From positions 1-8,922 of the forward strand of contig USNP01000017.1 in assembly GCA_900556165.1 (NCBI GenBank): DNA of 8,922 nucleotides. The letters are read 5' to 3'. This document shows, piece by piece, positions 1-6,187 of the stretch. Under the pieces are notes generated by a model, which was given only the letters and a program-made list of their open reading frames with translations, made no database searches and was not told the origin of the DNA. The translations under genes were made by a program, and so were the position numbers. Numbering within the stretch: position 1 is the stretch's first letter; every line of letters begins with the position of its first letter. The DNA is from an uncultured bacterium (GTDB taxonomy: Bacteria > Patescibacteriota > Saccharimonadia > Saccharimonadales > Saccharimonadaceae).

Positions 1-1
1 A

Positions 2-1276
2 ACTTCAGCCTCAAATTTATGGCGAAATAAAGGTCGCACATTTTTGACTGTTATTGCAATTTTTATTGGTGCTTTTACAATTACACTAACTTCTGCGGTA
101 AATTCAGGTGTGAATGATTATATCAATCGCCAACTCTCGATTTTCGGAAAAGAGAATAAAGGTGTACAAATCGTTAAAAAAGTTGAAATGAATGGCATAT
201 CGGGCGGCTTGCAAGAATATAAAGAAGGTGAAACTGGAGGAAATCAAGACCAATCAATATATTCAACACCTTCACTCGCAAAAAGCGATATCGAAAAGCT
301 TAAAAAAATTGAAGGTCTTGAAAATGTAAAACCAGCCGAAAATATTTTAGGTGATTATATCGAAGGTGCGAATGGTAAAAAATTTGTCGCTGGAAATATA
401 ACTTCAATTAACGAGAATACTGACGTTAAGCTTGATATTAAAGCTGGAAAAGATATTTCAACAAAAAATGAAGCTGTAATTTCGCAAGATTATATTGAGA
501 ATCTTGGCTTTAAAAATGCCGAAAATGCACTTGGTAAAACTATTAAAATGCAGTTTTCAAATCAATTTAATGGCGAGAAAAAAATTTATGACTTTAAAAT
601 TTCCGGCGTAATGAATAAAAACTTGGTACAGAACCAATTAACTGTAATTTCAAATGAATTTAAAAAAGAAATTTTAGCATTCCAACAAAAAAATATGCCA
701 GAAGCCCAAAAAGAAAAGTATTTTGCAGCAACTGCAACTCTAAAGCCAGAATTTCGAAATGAAGAAAAACTTCAAATGGTAAAAAATGCCGGCGATAAAG
801 AAAAATATACTATCACAACCTATGCCGATCAAATAAAAAATCTTACAAATGTCGTAAATGCGATTACTGGCGGATTGACAGTTTTTGGTTCAATCGCTCT
901 TCTTGCTGCTAGCTTTGGTATTATCAATACACTTTACATGAGTGTACGTGAACGAACTCGTGAAATTGGCTTAATGAAAGCTATGGGACTTTCAAATGGA
1001 AAAATATTCCAACTTTTCAGCATTGAAGCAATCTTAATTGGCGTAATTGGCTCAATTTTAGGAATTATACTAGCTTCATTAGCTGGGGCGGCTTTGAATA
1101 ATTTCGCAACAGCAAACTTCCTCAAAGGACTTGAAGGTTTCGAACTTACAAAATTCACATTACAAAATAATACAGCCATTACCATAGCTATTGCGCTTGT
1201 ATCATTTTTAGCTGGTGCCTTACCTGCTCAAAGCGCAAGTAAAAAAGATCCAATCGAAGCTTTGAGATACGAATAA
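2..1276 (+). CDS. MacB/FtsX-family ABC transporter permease (5' end cut by window edge)
   Basis: Membrane subunit of a type VII (MacB-like) ABC transporter, which couples a cytoplasmic ATPase to mechanical work outside the membrane, such as drug or peptide export or lipoprotein or cell-wall handling. The frame is open to the left edge, so the start lies upstream. A TTG at 44 falls inside the first membrane helix and is not the start. Of 424 visible residues, about 13-33 form TM1, preceded by the typical LWRNKGRTFLT stretch. About 34-290 form the MacB-type extracytoplasmic domain, and three C-terminal helices lie near 291-312, 341-364 and 392-409. The cytoplasmic loop RERTREIGLMKAMG (316-329) and the tail PIEALRYE are hallmarks of the family. 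Probably only a few N-terminal residues are missing. The partner ATPase is presumably upstream, outside the window. The substrate cannot be told from sequence. Confidence 0.93.
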   Translation, partial: TSASNLWRNKGRTFLTVIAIFIGAFTITLTSAVNSGVNDYINRQLSIFGKENKGVQIVKKVEMNGISGGLQEYKEGETGGNQDQSIYSTPSLAKSDIEKLKKIEGLENVKPAENILGDYIEGANGKKFVAGNITSINENTDVKLDIKAGKDISTKNEAVISQDYIENLGFKNAENALGKTIKMQFSNQFNGEKKIYDFKISGVMNKNLVQNQLTVISNEFKKEILAFQQKNMPEAQKEKYFAATATLKPEFRNEEKLQMVKNAGDKEKYTITTYADQIKNLTNVVNAITGGLTVFGSIALLAASFGIINTLYMSVRERTREIGLMKAMGLSNGKIFQLFSIEAILIGVIGSILGIILASLAGAALNNFATANFLKGLEGFELTKFTLQNNTAITIAIALVSFLAGALPAQSASKKDPIEALRYE

Positions 1277-2005
1277 ATGGCTCGAAAACACCGAATTTCA
1301 CAAAATTTCTTGCGTTCGCCACGAATTGCGCTGATGCTCGTTGGGCATAGTAATATTCGAAAACGCGATTTTACGCTAGATATTGGCGCTGGGAGCGGTG
1401 TTTTTACTTTTGCTCTTAGCAAGAAATCTGCGCAAGTTTTAGCGATTGAGTTTGATTGCGAAACTTTTAAAAAATTAAAAAATAACACTAAAAACCTTGA
1501 AAATATTGAAGTTTTACGTGCGGATTTTTTACATTTTAATCTTTCAAAACTACCTCAAAACTATAAAGTTTGTGCGAATATTCCATTCTATTTAAGCTCA
1601 CCTATCATTCAAAAACTCATAAACGCTCAAAATTCACCAAAAAGCATTTATTTAATTCTACAAAAACAATTCGCGCGTAAGCTAATTGCTAGTGAACAAA
1701 ATTTCACTTCAGCTTTGGGCGCGAAAACTTTTCCTTTTTTCGAAAATAAAATAAAGAAACCTCTTCGTAAGAATGATTTCACGCCACCGCCAGCCGTTGA
1801 GACCGTATTTTTCGAAATGAAACGGCGAGAAGCTCCACTGATTTCAAAAGAAGAACAGCCAATCTTTAACAATTTTATCGATAAAATGTTTACCACTCCA
1901 GAATTTTACAAAAAACATTGCAGTTTAAAATTTAAAATCAAAAAACCAAGCGAATTAAAGGGTGAAGACTGGGTTGAAATCTGGCAATTTAATAAAAATT
2001 TTTGA
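1277..2005 (+). CDS. rRNA adenine N6-dimethyltransferase, Erm/KsgA family (Erm-like)
   Basis: SAM-dependent methyltransferase expected to dimethylate an rRNA adenine. Erm enzymes modify 23S A2058 and give macrolide-lincosamide-streptogramin B resistance; KsgA/RsmA modifies the two adenines of 16S helix 45. Visible motifs: N-terminal RISQNFL (6-12), SAM motif I LDIGAGSG (34-41), acidic motif II around E58, D83 in the ADF motif, motif IV NIPF (101-104) followed by YLSSPI, and FTPPP with KRR (168-184) entering the small C-terminal domain. SQNF, the 242-residue length (Erm about 244, KsgA about 270) and NIPF at the position of NIPY in ErmC favour Erm, while SSPI is more KsgA-like. The ATG directly follows the permease TAA with no spacer and only a weak GAG upstream, so translation is probably coupled to the permease. 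No leader peptide or attenuator is visible. The family is certain, the target base is not. Confidence 0.87.
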   Translation: MARKHRISQNFLRSPRIALMLVGHSNIRKRDFTLDIGAGSGVFTFALSKKSAQVLAIEFDCETFKKLKNNTKNLENIEVLRADFLHFNLSKLPQNYKVCANIPFYLSSPIIQKLINAQNSPKSIYLILQKQFARKLIASEQNFTSALGAKTFPFFENKIKKPLRKNDFTPPPAVETVFFEMKRREAPLISKEEQPIFNNFIDKMFTTPEFYKKHCSLKFKIKKPSELKGEDWVEIWQFNKNF

Positions 2006-2011
2006 TAGAAT
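2003..2011 (+). promoter_or_regulatory. Candidate extended -10 promoter of the TrmA/RlmD-like gene
   Basis: TGA-TAGAAT matches an extended -10 (TGn plus 5 of 6 of TATAAT). It begins on the stop codon of the Erm-like gene and ends 9 nt before the ATG at 2021. There is no convincing -35; the best, TGGCAA at 1982-1987, matches 3 of 6. Transcription would start near 2018, giving an almost leaderless mRNA. GGAG at 2012-2015 looks like a Shine-Dalgarno site 5 nt before the ATG and would serve transcripts reading through from upstream. In transcripts from this promoter it would instead be a G-rich discriminator and not be transcribed. Confidence 0.45.
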
Positions 2012-2020
2012 GGAGTAATT

Positions 2021-3340
2021 ATGGCACGAAAAATTAAGTTTGAAACAGCTAAGTTTGATAAAATCACCCCTGGTGGGCAGGCTTTGGGAACACTTGAATC
2101 GGGTAAAAAAATCTTTGCGTGGGGTGTTTTGCCAGGTGAAACCGCCAAAGTCCAAGTTACTAAAAATAAATCAAGTTTTATAGAAGGTTTTACGGTTGAA
2201 ATTTTCGAAAAATCAGCTGAAAGAATTGAACCAAAAGATAGCGAAAGTTTTCTTTCAACTAGCCCATGGCAGATTTTTAATTTTGATTTTGAGCAAAAAA
2301 CTAAGCAAGAGTTAATACTTGAGAGCTTCCGCCAAGAAAAAATTGAGTTAAAAAATCAAGAAGAATTTTATTCTGACGGAAAAATTTTTGAATACCGCAA
2401 TAAAGTGGAGTTTTCGTTTTGGTGGGAAAAATCTAAACAAGATGAGAACGACGGCGAATTAAACTTAGCATTTTTTAGACGTGGTGGAAAGGGAAAAATC
2501 TCAGTAGAAGGCACAAGTTTGGCGATGCCAGAAATCAATCAAGCTGGCCAAAAAGTACTTGAAATTTTGCGCGCAAGAAAAACACCAAGCCGAGATTTAA
2601 AAACTTTATTAATTCGCGCTAGTCAAAAGGGCGAAATTTCAGCCCAACTTTATGTAAAAGATGAAAACTTTGCGATTTTTAGCGAGCAAGAGCTTTCGAA
2701 ACTCAACTTTAAAAACTTCGAAATTATTTTTTCGAATCCAAAGTCGCCAGCTAGTGTAATAACCAAAAGACTTCAAAACTCAACCGACCAAAAGCTACAA
2801 GATTCTGTGCTGGGAATTGATTTTAATTATGCAACGGAAAGCTTTTTTCAAATTAATTTGCCAGTTTATGAGCAAGCTTTACGTGATATGCAAAAGTTCA
2901 TCGACACATCAAAACCAACAGTTGACTTGTATTCTGGCGTAGGCTCAATTGGTCTCACGATTGGCGCGGGCGATTTAAACTTGGTAGAAATTAACAAATT
3001 TGCAGTGGATGAAATGCAAAAAAATATTAAAAAACTAGATAGAGAAGAAACCGCAAAGGCTATCTTGGCACCAAGCGAAAAAGCGCTGGAGTTTATCAAA
3101 AAAGGTTCAAATTTAATTGTTGACCCACCAAGAGCCGGAATGAACCGCGAAGTTTGTGAGAAGATTCTTGAAATTGAGCCAGAAAAAGTAATTTATTTGA
3201 GCTGTAATCCATCCACCCAAGCTCGCGATACAGCAATTTTGAGCAAAAAATACGAGATAAATTATGCGCGCGGATACAATTTCTTCCCAAGAACTCCACA
3301 TATCGAGAGTTTAATTATATTAAAATTAAAAATGGACTAA
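2021..3340 (+). CDS. TrmA/RlmD-family RNA (uracil-C5)-methyltransferase, lacking the Fe-S cysteines
   Basis: Transfers a methyl group from SAM to C5 of a uracil in 23S rRNA (RlmC/RlmD sites) or tRNA (TrmA, U54). A TRAM-like beta domain fills about residues 1-65, an RNA-binding segment follows, and the Rossmann catalytic domain covers about 285-439. SAM motif I is VDLYSGVGSIGL (301-312), with acid E323. DPPRAG starts at D368, the nucleophile is Cys395 in SCNPSTQARD, and the general base is Glu429 in PHIE. The protein has only two cysteines (379 and 395). The four cluster ligands of RlmD are absent: LSTSPWQ stands where CGGC is expected and EGTSL where the fourth Cys is expected. The 439-residue length fits RlmD/RlmCD better than the shorter TrmA. 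A GGAG lies 5 nt before the ATG, and the gene starts 15 nt after the Erm-like gene. Exact target unresolved. Confidence 0.9.
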   Translation: MARKIKFETAKFDKITPGGQALGTLESGKKIFAWGVLPGETAKVQVTKNKSSFIEGFTVEIFEKSAERIEPKDSESFLSTSPWQIFNFDFEQKTKQELILESFRQEKIELKNQEEFYSDGKIFEYRNKVEFSFWWEKSKQDENDGELNLAFFRRGGKGKISVEGTSLAMPEINQAGQKVLEILRARKTPSRDLKTLLIRASQKGEISAQLYVKDENFAIFSEQELSKLNFKNFEIIFSNPKSPASVITKRLQNSTDQKLQDSVLGIDFNYATESFFQINLPVYEQALRDMQKFIDTSKPTVDLYSGVGSIGLTIGAGDLNLVEINKFAVDEMQKNIKKLDREETAKAILAPSEKALEFIKKGSNLIVDPPRAGMNREVCEKILEIEPEKVIYLSCNPSTQARDTAILSKKYEINYARGYNFFPRTPHIESLIILKLKMD

Positions 3341-3481
3341 TTGGTAGGTTTTAGAAATATTCTACTGTTAATATATGATTTTTGGTGATAGTGATAATGA
3401 TATAAAAAAATACCATCGATAATGATTGTGGTGATATGATGATAAACCCAGAAAAAATAACAATCTATAATCACCGTAAGA

Positions 3482-3510
3482 AAAAATATTCAAGAAAAAG
3501 CAATATTTTT
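3482..3510. repeat. Perfect 9-bp AT-only inverted repeat
   Basis: AAAAATATT at 3482-3490 and AATATTTTT at 3502-3510 are exact reverse complements around an 11-nt loop. The stem has no G or C, so it is a poor intrinsic terminator on its own. It may be a weak terminator or pause site for the upstream + gene, or a protein-binding palindrome. Function unknown. Confidence 0.5.
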
Positions 3511-3542
3511 GTTATAAATCAATAAAATTATTATAAGATTAA

Positions 3543-3559
3543 GTATAGTTAAGCTATAC
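3543..3559. repeat. Small inverted repeat GTATAG / CTATAC
   Basis: A 6-bp perfect inverted repeat (3543-3548 and 3554-3559) with a 5-nt loop TTAAG, lying just upstream of a TATAAT at 3567-3572 that has no matching -35. It could be an operator-like site, but repeats of this size are expected by chance in DNA this AT-rich. Confidence 0.3.
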
Positions 3560-3834
3560 CAGTTAGTATAATATATAAAAGAATTATCTCTCTTGTGGTA
3601 GTTATAAATTGTTAAGGTATTAGGGACTTTTGTATCACCCCGTTTATTCTTCAAAAAAATTCAGTGTAATCTATCTACATAATATATATTATACTCTAAT
3701 ATGTAATTTTAGCAGCCTATTCGGCAAGATAGAGCACATCGCCCAACCTAAAATCAATCTATTTGTTATTCATTCTTAATCCACCAAAAATCGTAAGTCT
3801 TTTTTATTTCGAAAGTGTCAAATTAAATTAAATT

Positions 3835-3868
3835 AAAACAACTCTTTTTGCGGGAGTTGTTTTTTTAT
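3835..3868. terminator. Intrinsic terminator between convergent genes, probably bidirectional
   Basis: AAAACAACTC (3835-3844) pairs perfectly with GAGTTGTTTT (3854-3863) around a 9-nt loop. On the + strand the hairpin runs into a T-rich tract reaching the rsmD stop codon; on the - strand it is followed by TTTTAATTTAATTT. It can therefore end rsmD transcripts at once, and also + transcripts, either read-through from the methyltransferase 500 bp away or a small RNA from the gap. Confidence 0.88.
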
Positions 3869-4443
3869 TTTGCTCGAAAGAATAAAATTTTTGCACCAGA
3901 ATAAAGCTTTTCACTTATTAAAAATAAGTTTTCTGCTTCAAAATTTTCAAGCTCTTTTGGTTGCGAAAGGACTAAAATTCCGCCAGCATTCAACCTTTTA
4001 GAAAGCTTTTCAATCGTTGGAAATTGGGGATCGTAATATGGCGGATCGGCAAAAATTATATCAAAAGTTGGAATTTCAGAAATTTCACCAAGCTCAAACT
4101 GTGACTGCGTAGAACTTAACCAGCCTGAAATAGATGAACGAACTAATTTTGTTGTACCAGATTCTGGATTTTTTTCGGTAATTTTTAGATTTTCAGCCAA
4201 AATTTTTTGCGCAAGACGATTTTTTTCAATAAAAACAGCACCTTTCGCACCCCGAGAAATTGCCTCTAATCCAAGCGCACCAGTTCCAGCAAAAGCGTCA
4301 AGTATTCCTGCTCCAGGAATATCAGTTTGAATAGTATTAAAAATCGCATTCCGCGCGCGTTCACTCATCGGGTGAGTTTGGCGAGAATTTGGTGCAGTAA
4401 TTTTATGATTTTTAAAAATCCCCGAAATCAACCGAATATTCAT
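3865..4443 (-). CDS. rsmD: 16S rRNA (guanine966-N2)-methyltransferase RsmD
   Basis: Methylates N2 of G966 of 16S rRNA in the small-subunit P-site region, late in 30S assembly. The sequence has the full RsmD pattern: N-terminal IRLISGIFKNHKI, the family block PMSERARNAIFN (25-36), SAM motif I LDAFAGTGALGLEAISRGA (48-66), motif II acid E73, and the N2-methylguanosine catalytic motif DPPY (133-136). Its 192 residues match the usual length of about 185-200. Its ATG overlaps the stop of the upstream phospholipase-like gene by 4 nt (ATGA), so translation is coupled and no separate promoter or ribosome site is needed. The stop codon sits at the edge of the terminator hairpin's T tract. Confidence 0.95.
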   Translation of the reverse strand: MNIRLISGIFKNHKITAPNSRQTHPMSERARNAIFNTIQTDIPGAGILDAFAGTGALGLEAISRGAKGAVFIEKNRLAQKILAENLKITEKNPESGTTKLVRSSISGWLSSTQSQFELGEISEIPTFDIIFADPPYYDPQFPTIEKLSKRLNAGGILVLSQPKELENFEAENLFLISEKLYSGAKILFFRAK

Positions 4444-5294
4444 TTTTGACCTTTCGAATTTTCGAAATCTTCTTCAAAAGCGCGCCGAATCCCTTCAAGC
4501 CAACCAAGCGCCACAATTTTCGAAATTTCTGGCAAAAGTTCTTGTTTTGTATCTCGTGCCAGAGTTGTTGTCCAGCCTTTTTCAAGATAAGTTTCGTAAT
4601 ATTTTTGATCAGCAACCCACTTGATTTTTTCTTCAAAAAGAGTCATAAAATCACCATTTAAGACAATCTGAACCTCATCTTTTTCTGGCATCTTCGAAAG
4701 CTTTCTCGCTGAAACCGAAGTTATCATTGTTGCTACACCCATTTCGTAAAACATATGCGAACTCATCACACCTTTTGGCCCAATATATTCCCAATTATTC
4801 AAAATTCGCTCACGCCAATTTTCGCCCGAAAGAAACATTTTCTTGATTAGTTTATCACGCTCTTCGGGTTTTTTGCCAGAGATTTCGATAATTTTATCCG
4901 TCATTGGATATTGATGTGCGGGAGTGAGTGCATCAGTGATTGCGTGTGCCATCCATCCAGCTTCAAAACTTGCGCGAACATAATTTTCGTTTACTAAAGC
5001 TTTCGAAAGATTAAAAAGGTGATTTTCAACATAATTTCGAATCGGTGTTAAATCGCCATAAGGCTCAACAAAATGCCAAGGTTCGTCTTTTCCGGGAGAC
5101 TTTGTCTTAATTCCATCCGGACCACCATTTCCTTCAAAAACCAAAATTTCGTCAATTTTTGGAAAATGAATTTTTGAAAGTTTTTTATTTTTCGAAATAA
5201 TTTCGCGCAAAACTAACCGCGCCGCACGATCAATTTTCTGGTGCGTTCCGGCAATTTTATCAGCCTTTTGAAAAGGAGTAGCTCTTGAATACAT
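4440..5294 (-). CDS. Zinc-dependent phospholipase C / S1-P1 nuclease-fold protein, no signal peptide
   Basis: Belongs by residue pattern to the all-helical three-zinc fold shared by Bacillus phosphatidylcholine phospholipase C and S1/P1 nuclease. Candidate ligands appear in the order of the B. cereus enzyme (His14, Asp55, His69, His118, Asp122, His128, His142, Glu146): His18 in GTHQKIDRAAR, Asp60 in GNGGPDG, His74 in EPWHF, His117, Asp121 and His127 in AHAITDALTPAH, and His180 and Glu184 in SHMFYE. The zinc-binding N-terminal Trp of the secreted enzymes is missing, and there is no signal peptide or membrane helix, so it should be cytosolic unless exported another way. Length 284, with a charged, helical C-terminal extension of about 90 residues. 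The start is supported by a promoter ending 6 nt upstream. The substrate is unknown; phospholipid or nucleic acid phosphodiesters are both possible. It is co-transcribed with rsmD. Confidence 0.8.
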   Translation of the reverse strand: MYSRATPFQKADKIAGTHQKIDRAARLVLREIISKNKKLSKIHFPKIDEILVFEGNGGPDGIKTKSPGKDEPWHFVEPYGDLTPIRNYVENHLFNLSKALVNENYVRASFEAGWMAHAITDALTPAHQYPMTDKIIEISGKKPEERDKLIKKMFLSGENWRERILNNWEYIGPKGVMSSHMFYEMGVATMITSVSARKLSKMPEKDEVQIVLNGDFMTLFEEKIKWVADQKYYETYLEKGWTTTLARDTKQELLPEISKIVALGWLEGIRRAFEEDFENSKGQK

Positions 5295-5300
5295 AACTCA

Positions 5301-5329
5301 ATTTTACCATTTTTAAAAATAAAAATCAA
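5301..5329 (-). promoter_or_regulatory. Promoter of the phospholipase-like/rsmD operon, predicted leaderless
   Basis: On the minus strand: -35 TTGATT (5329-5324), 17-nt spacer, and extended -10 TGG-TAAAAT (hexamer 5306-5301). Only 6 nt separate the -10 from the ATG at 5294, so transcription should begin at or next to the A of the ATG. No Shine-Dalgarno site could be in that transcript. It lies back to back with the oxidase promoter, the two -35 boxes being 3 bp apart. Confidence 0.75.
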
Positions 5330-5332
5330 AAG

Positions 5333-5361
5333 TTGAAAATAAATTGCGCTTGTGTTAAAAT
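5333..5361 (+). promoter_or_regulatory. Promoter of the FAD oxidase/trmH operon, predicted leaderless
   Basis: -35 TTGAAA (5333-5338), 17-nt spacer, extended -10 TGT-TAAAAT (hexamer 5356-5361). The -10 ends 7 nt before the ATG at 5369, so the start point should be about 5368. The GGAG at 5362-5365 resembles a ribosome site but would lie upstream of the transcript start. Its position directly after the -10 fits a G-rich discriminator read by sigma region 1.2. The TTG that could open a longer reading frame at 5333 is the -35 box itself. Confidence 0.78.
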
Positions 5362-5368
5362 GGAGCTA

Positions 5369-6187
5369 ATGAGTAAAATTGCGAAATATCTAAATGGACA
5401 TATTATTGGTGAAGTTTCGGCACGCGAGACACGATTGAAGCAGTTTTCGACAGACCGAAGTTTTCTTAAAATGCAACCCGAACTAGTGGTTTATCCGCGT
5501 TTTAATGAAGATATTCAAAAGATTATGCGATTTTCTTGGCAATTGGCCGAAAAAGGTCATATTTTTGGCGTAACTGCGCGAGGATATGGCGGCAGCACAG
5601 ATGGCTCCTCAATCGGAAAAGGTATTATTCTTGATATTTCTCGACATCTTGACAAGGTTAAAGAGCTTGATTTGCGAGCAAAAACGGTTCAAGTTCAGGC
5701 TGGGGCAAATTTTCAAAAACTCAATCTTGCAATCGCCTCACAAGCAATGGAAATTCCGCAAAGTCCGGCTGGCGAGCGTTTAACGATCGGTGGCGCAATT
5801 TCAATGAATTTACCAAGCGAAAAATACAATTACGGTGACTTAGTTGATTCAGTTATAGAGGCGGAGGTTGTTTTGAGTAACGGCGATTTGGCTAAAATTG
5901 GCAAAATTTCACGCAAAGAATTAAGTGAAAAAATCGCACTTTCAAATTTCGAAGGTGAAATATACCGCAAAATCGACACCTTAATCGAAGATAATTACAG
6001 TTTAATTCAAAAAATAGATGGCGATTCAAGTTTTGGTTATTCTGGAATTTCAAACGTCAAAAATGAAGACGGAACTTTCAACCTAATTCCGCTGTTTTTT
6101 GGTTCACTTGGAACACTCGGTATTATCACTGAGGCAAAAATTAAAACAAGCTATATTGTGAACGAAACAAATTTTTTTGTGTTGTGA
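5369..6187 (+). CDS. FAD-binding oxidase (GlcD-like), N-terminal FAD domain; frame broken at 3' end
   Basis: First part of a GlcD/D-lactate-dehydrogenase-like flavoenzyme that would oxidise a 2-hydroxy acid or similar alcohol using FAD. The 272 residues contain the FAD_binding_4 (PCMH) fold: PELVVYP (37-43), the pyrophosphate-binding ARGYGGSTDG (70-79), GIILDIS (85-91), TIGGAISMN (139-147), YNYGDLVDSV (153-162) and GSLGTLGIITE (245-255; the usual GSEGTLG has Leu for Glu). The start at 5369 is chosen because the promoter excludes anything upstream. The reading ends in NFFVL-TGA in the middle of a beta strand. One extra base in the T7 run at 6172-6178 would join it to the next frame as a normal protein of about 533 residues. 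This is therefore a frameshifted or recoded gene, or a sequencing error, rather than a complete enzyme on its own. Confidence 0.85.
   Translation: MSKIAKYLNGHIIGEVSARETRLKQFSTDRSFLKMQPELVVYPRFNEDIQKIMRFSWQLAEKGHIFGVTARGYGGSTDGSSIGKGIILDISRHLDKVKELDLRAKTVQVQAGANFQKLNLAIASQAMEIPQSPAGERLTIGGAISMNLPSEKYNYGDLVDSVIEAEVVLSNGDLAKIGKISRKELSEKIALSNFEGEIYRKIDTLIEDNYSLIQKIDGDSSFGYSGISNVKNEDGTFNLIPLFFGSLGTLGIITEAKIKTSYIVNETNFFVL
6172..6178 (+). other. T_TTT_TTT slippery heptamer at the oxidase frame break
   Basis: In the frame of the upstream part the codons read AAT TTT TTT GTG TTG TGA, so the heptamer T_TTT_TTT sits exactly in the X_XXY_YYZ register for a -1 ribosomal shift, two codons before the stop. 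After a -1 shift the reading is TGT GTT GTG AGT, straight into the C-terminal domain. Downstream only a weak 4-bp hairpin (CGTG/CACG, about 6199-6212) is visible, and no dnaX-like Shine-Dalgarno stimulator lies upstream. A lost T in the assembly or in the genome explains the same pattern. Confidence 0.6.

Larger units (their letters stand above)
3341..3864. other. 524-bp AT-rich convergent intergenic region without a gene
   Basis: No open frame with coding character is visible on either strand between the converging TrmA/RlmD-like gene and rsmD. The region holds GATAATGAT twice (3393-3401, 3418-3426) and TGGTGATA twice (3383-3390, 3429-3436), several inverted repeats, a 14-bp palindrome at 3679-3692, a less AT-rich patch at about 3711-3755, an AATTA triplet repeat at 3821-3835, and the terminator at 3835-3868. 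Possible extended -10 boxes (TGTTATAAA at 3510-3518 on +, TGCTAAAAT at 3714-3706 on -) have no good -35. It could hide a small RNA or simply be decayed spacer. Confidence 0.6.

Noticed and set aside
44..46. TTG as the start of the permease
   Set aside because: The frame stays open to the window edge, and the residues before it (NLWRNKGRTF) are the conserved lead-in to the first membrane helix, so the gene is truncated by the window.
3393..3436. Short repeated words (GATAATGAT, TGGTGATA) as a CRISPR-like or iteron array
   Set aside because: Only two copies of each, 8-9 bp long, with unequal spacing (25 and 46 bp) and no spacer pattern or replication gene nearby.
3722..3755. tRNA D-arm-like stretch (GGCAAGATAGAGCACATCGC)
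   Set aside because: No acceptor stem, anticodon arm or TPsiC loop can be folded around it, so it is not a tRNA; it may be chance or a remnant.
5333..5368. Upstream TTG start that would add 12 residues to the oxidase
   Set aside because: The TTG is the first half of a TTGAAA -35 box with a matching -10 at 5356-5361; the added residues (MKINCACVKMEL) do not look like the family N-terminus. The ATG at 5369 fits the promoter.
6185..6187. TGA read as glycine (code 25, Gracilibacteria/SR1)
   Set aside because: Reading through this TGA stays in the wrong frame and soon stops at TAA; the sense continuation is in the -1 frame. Other genes here end in TGA without extension.
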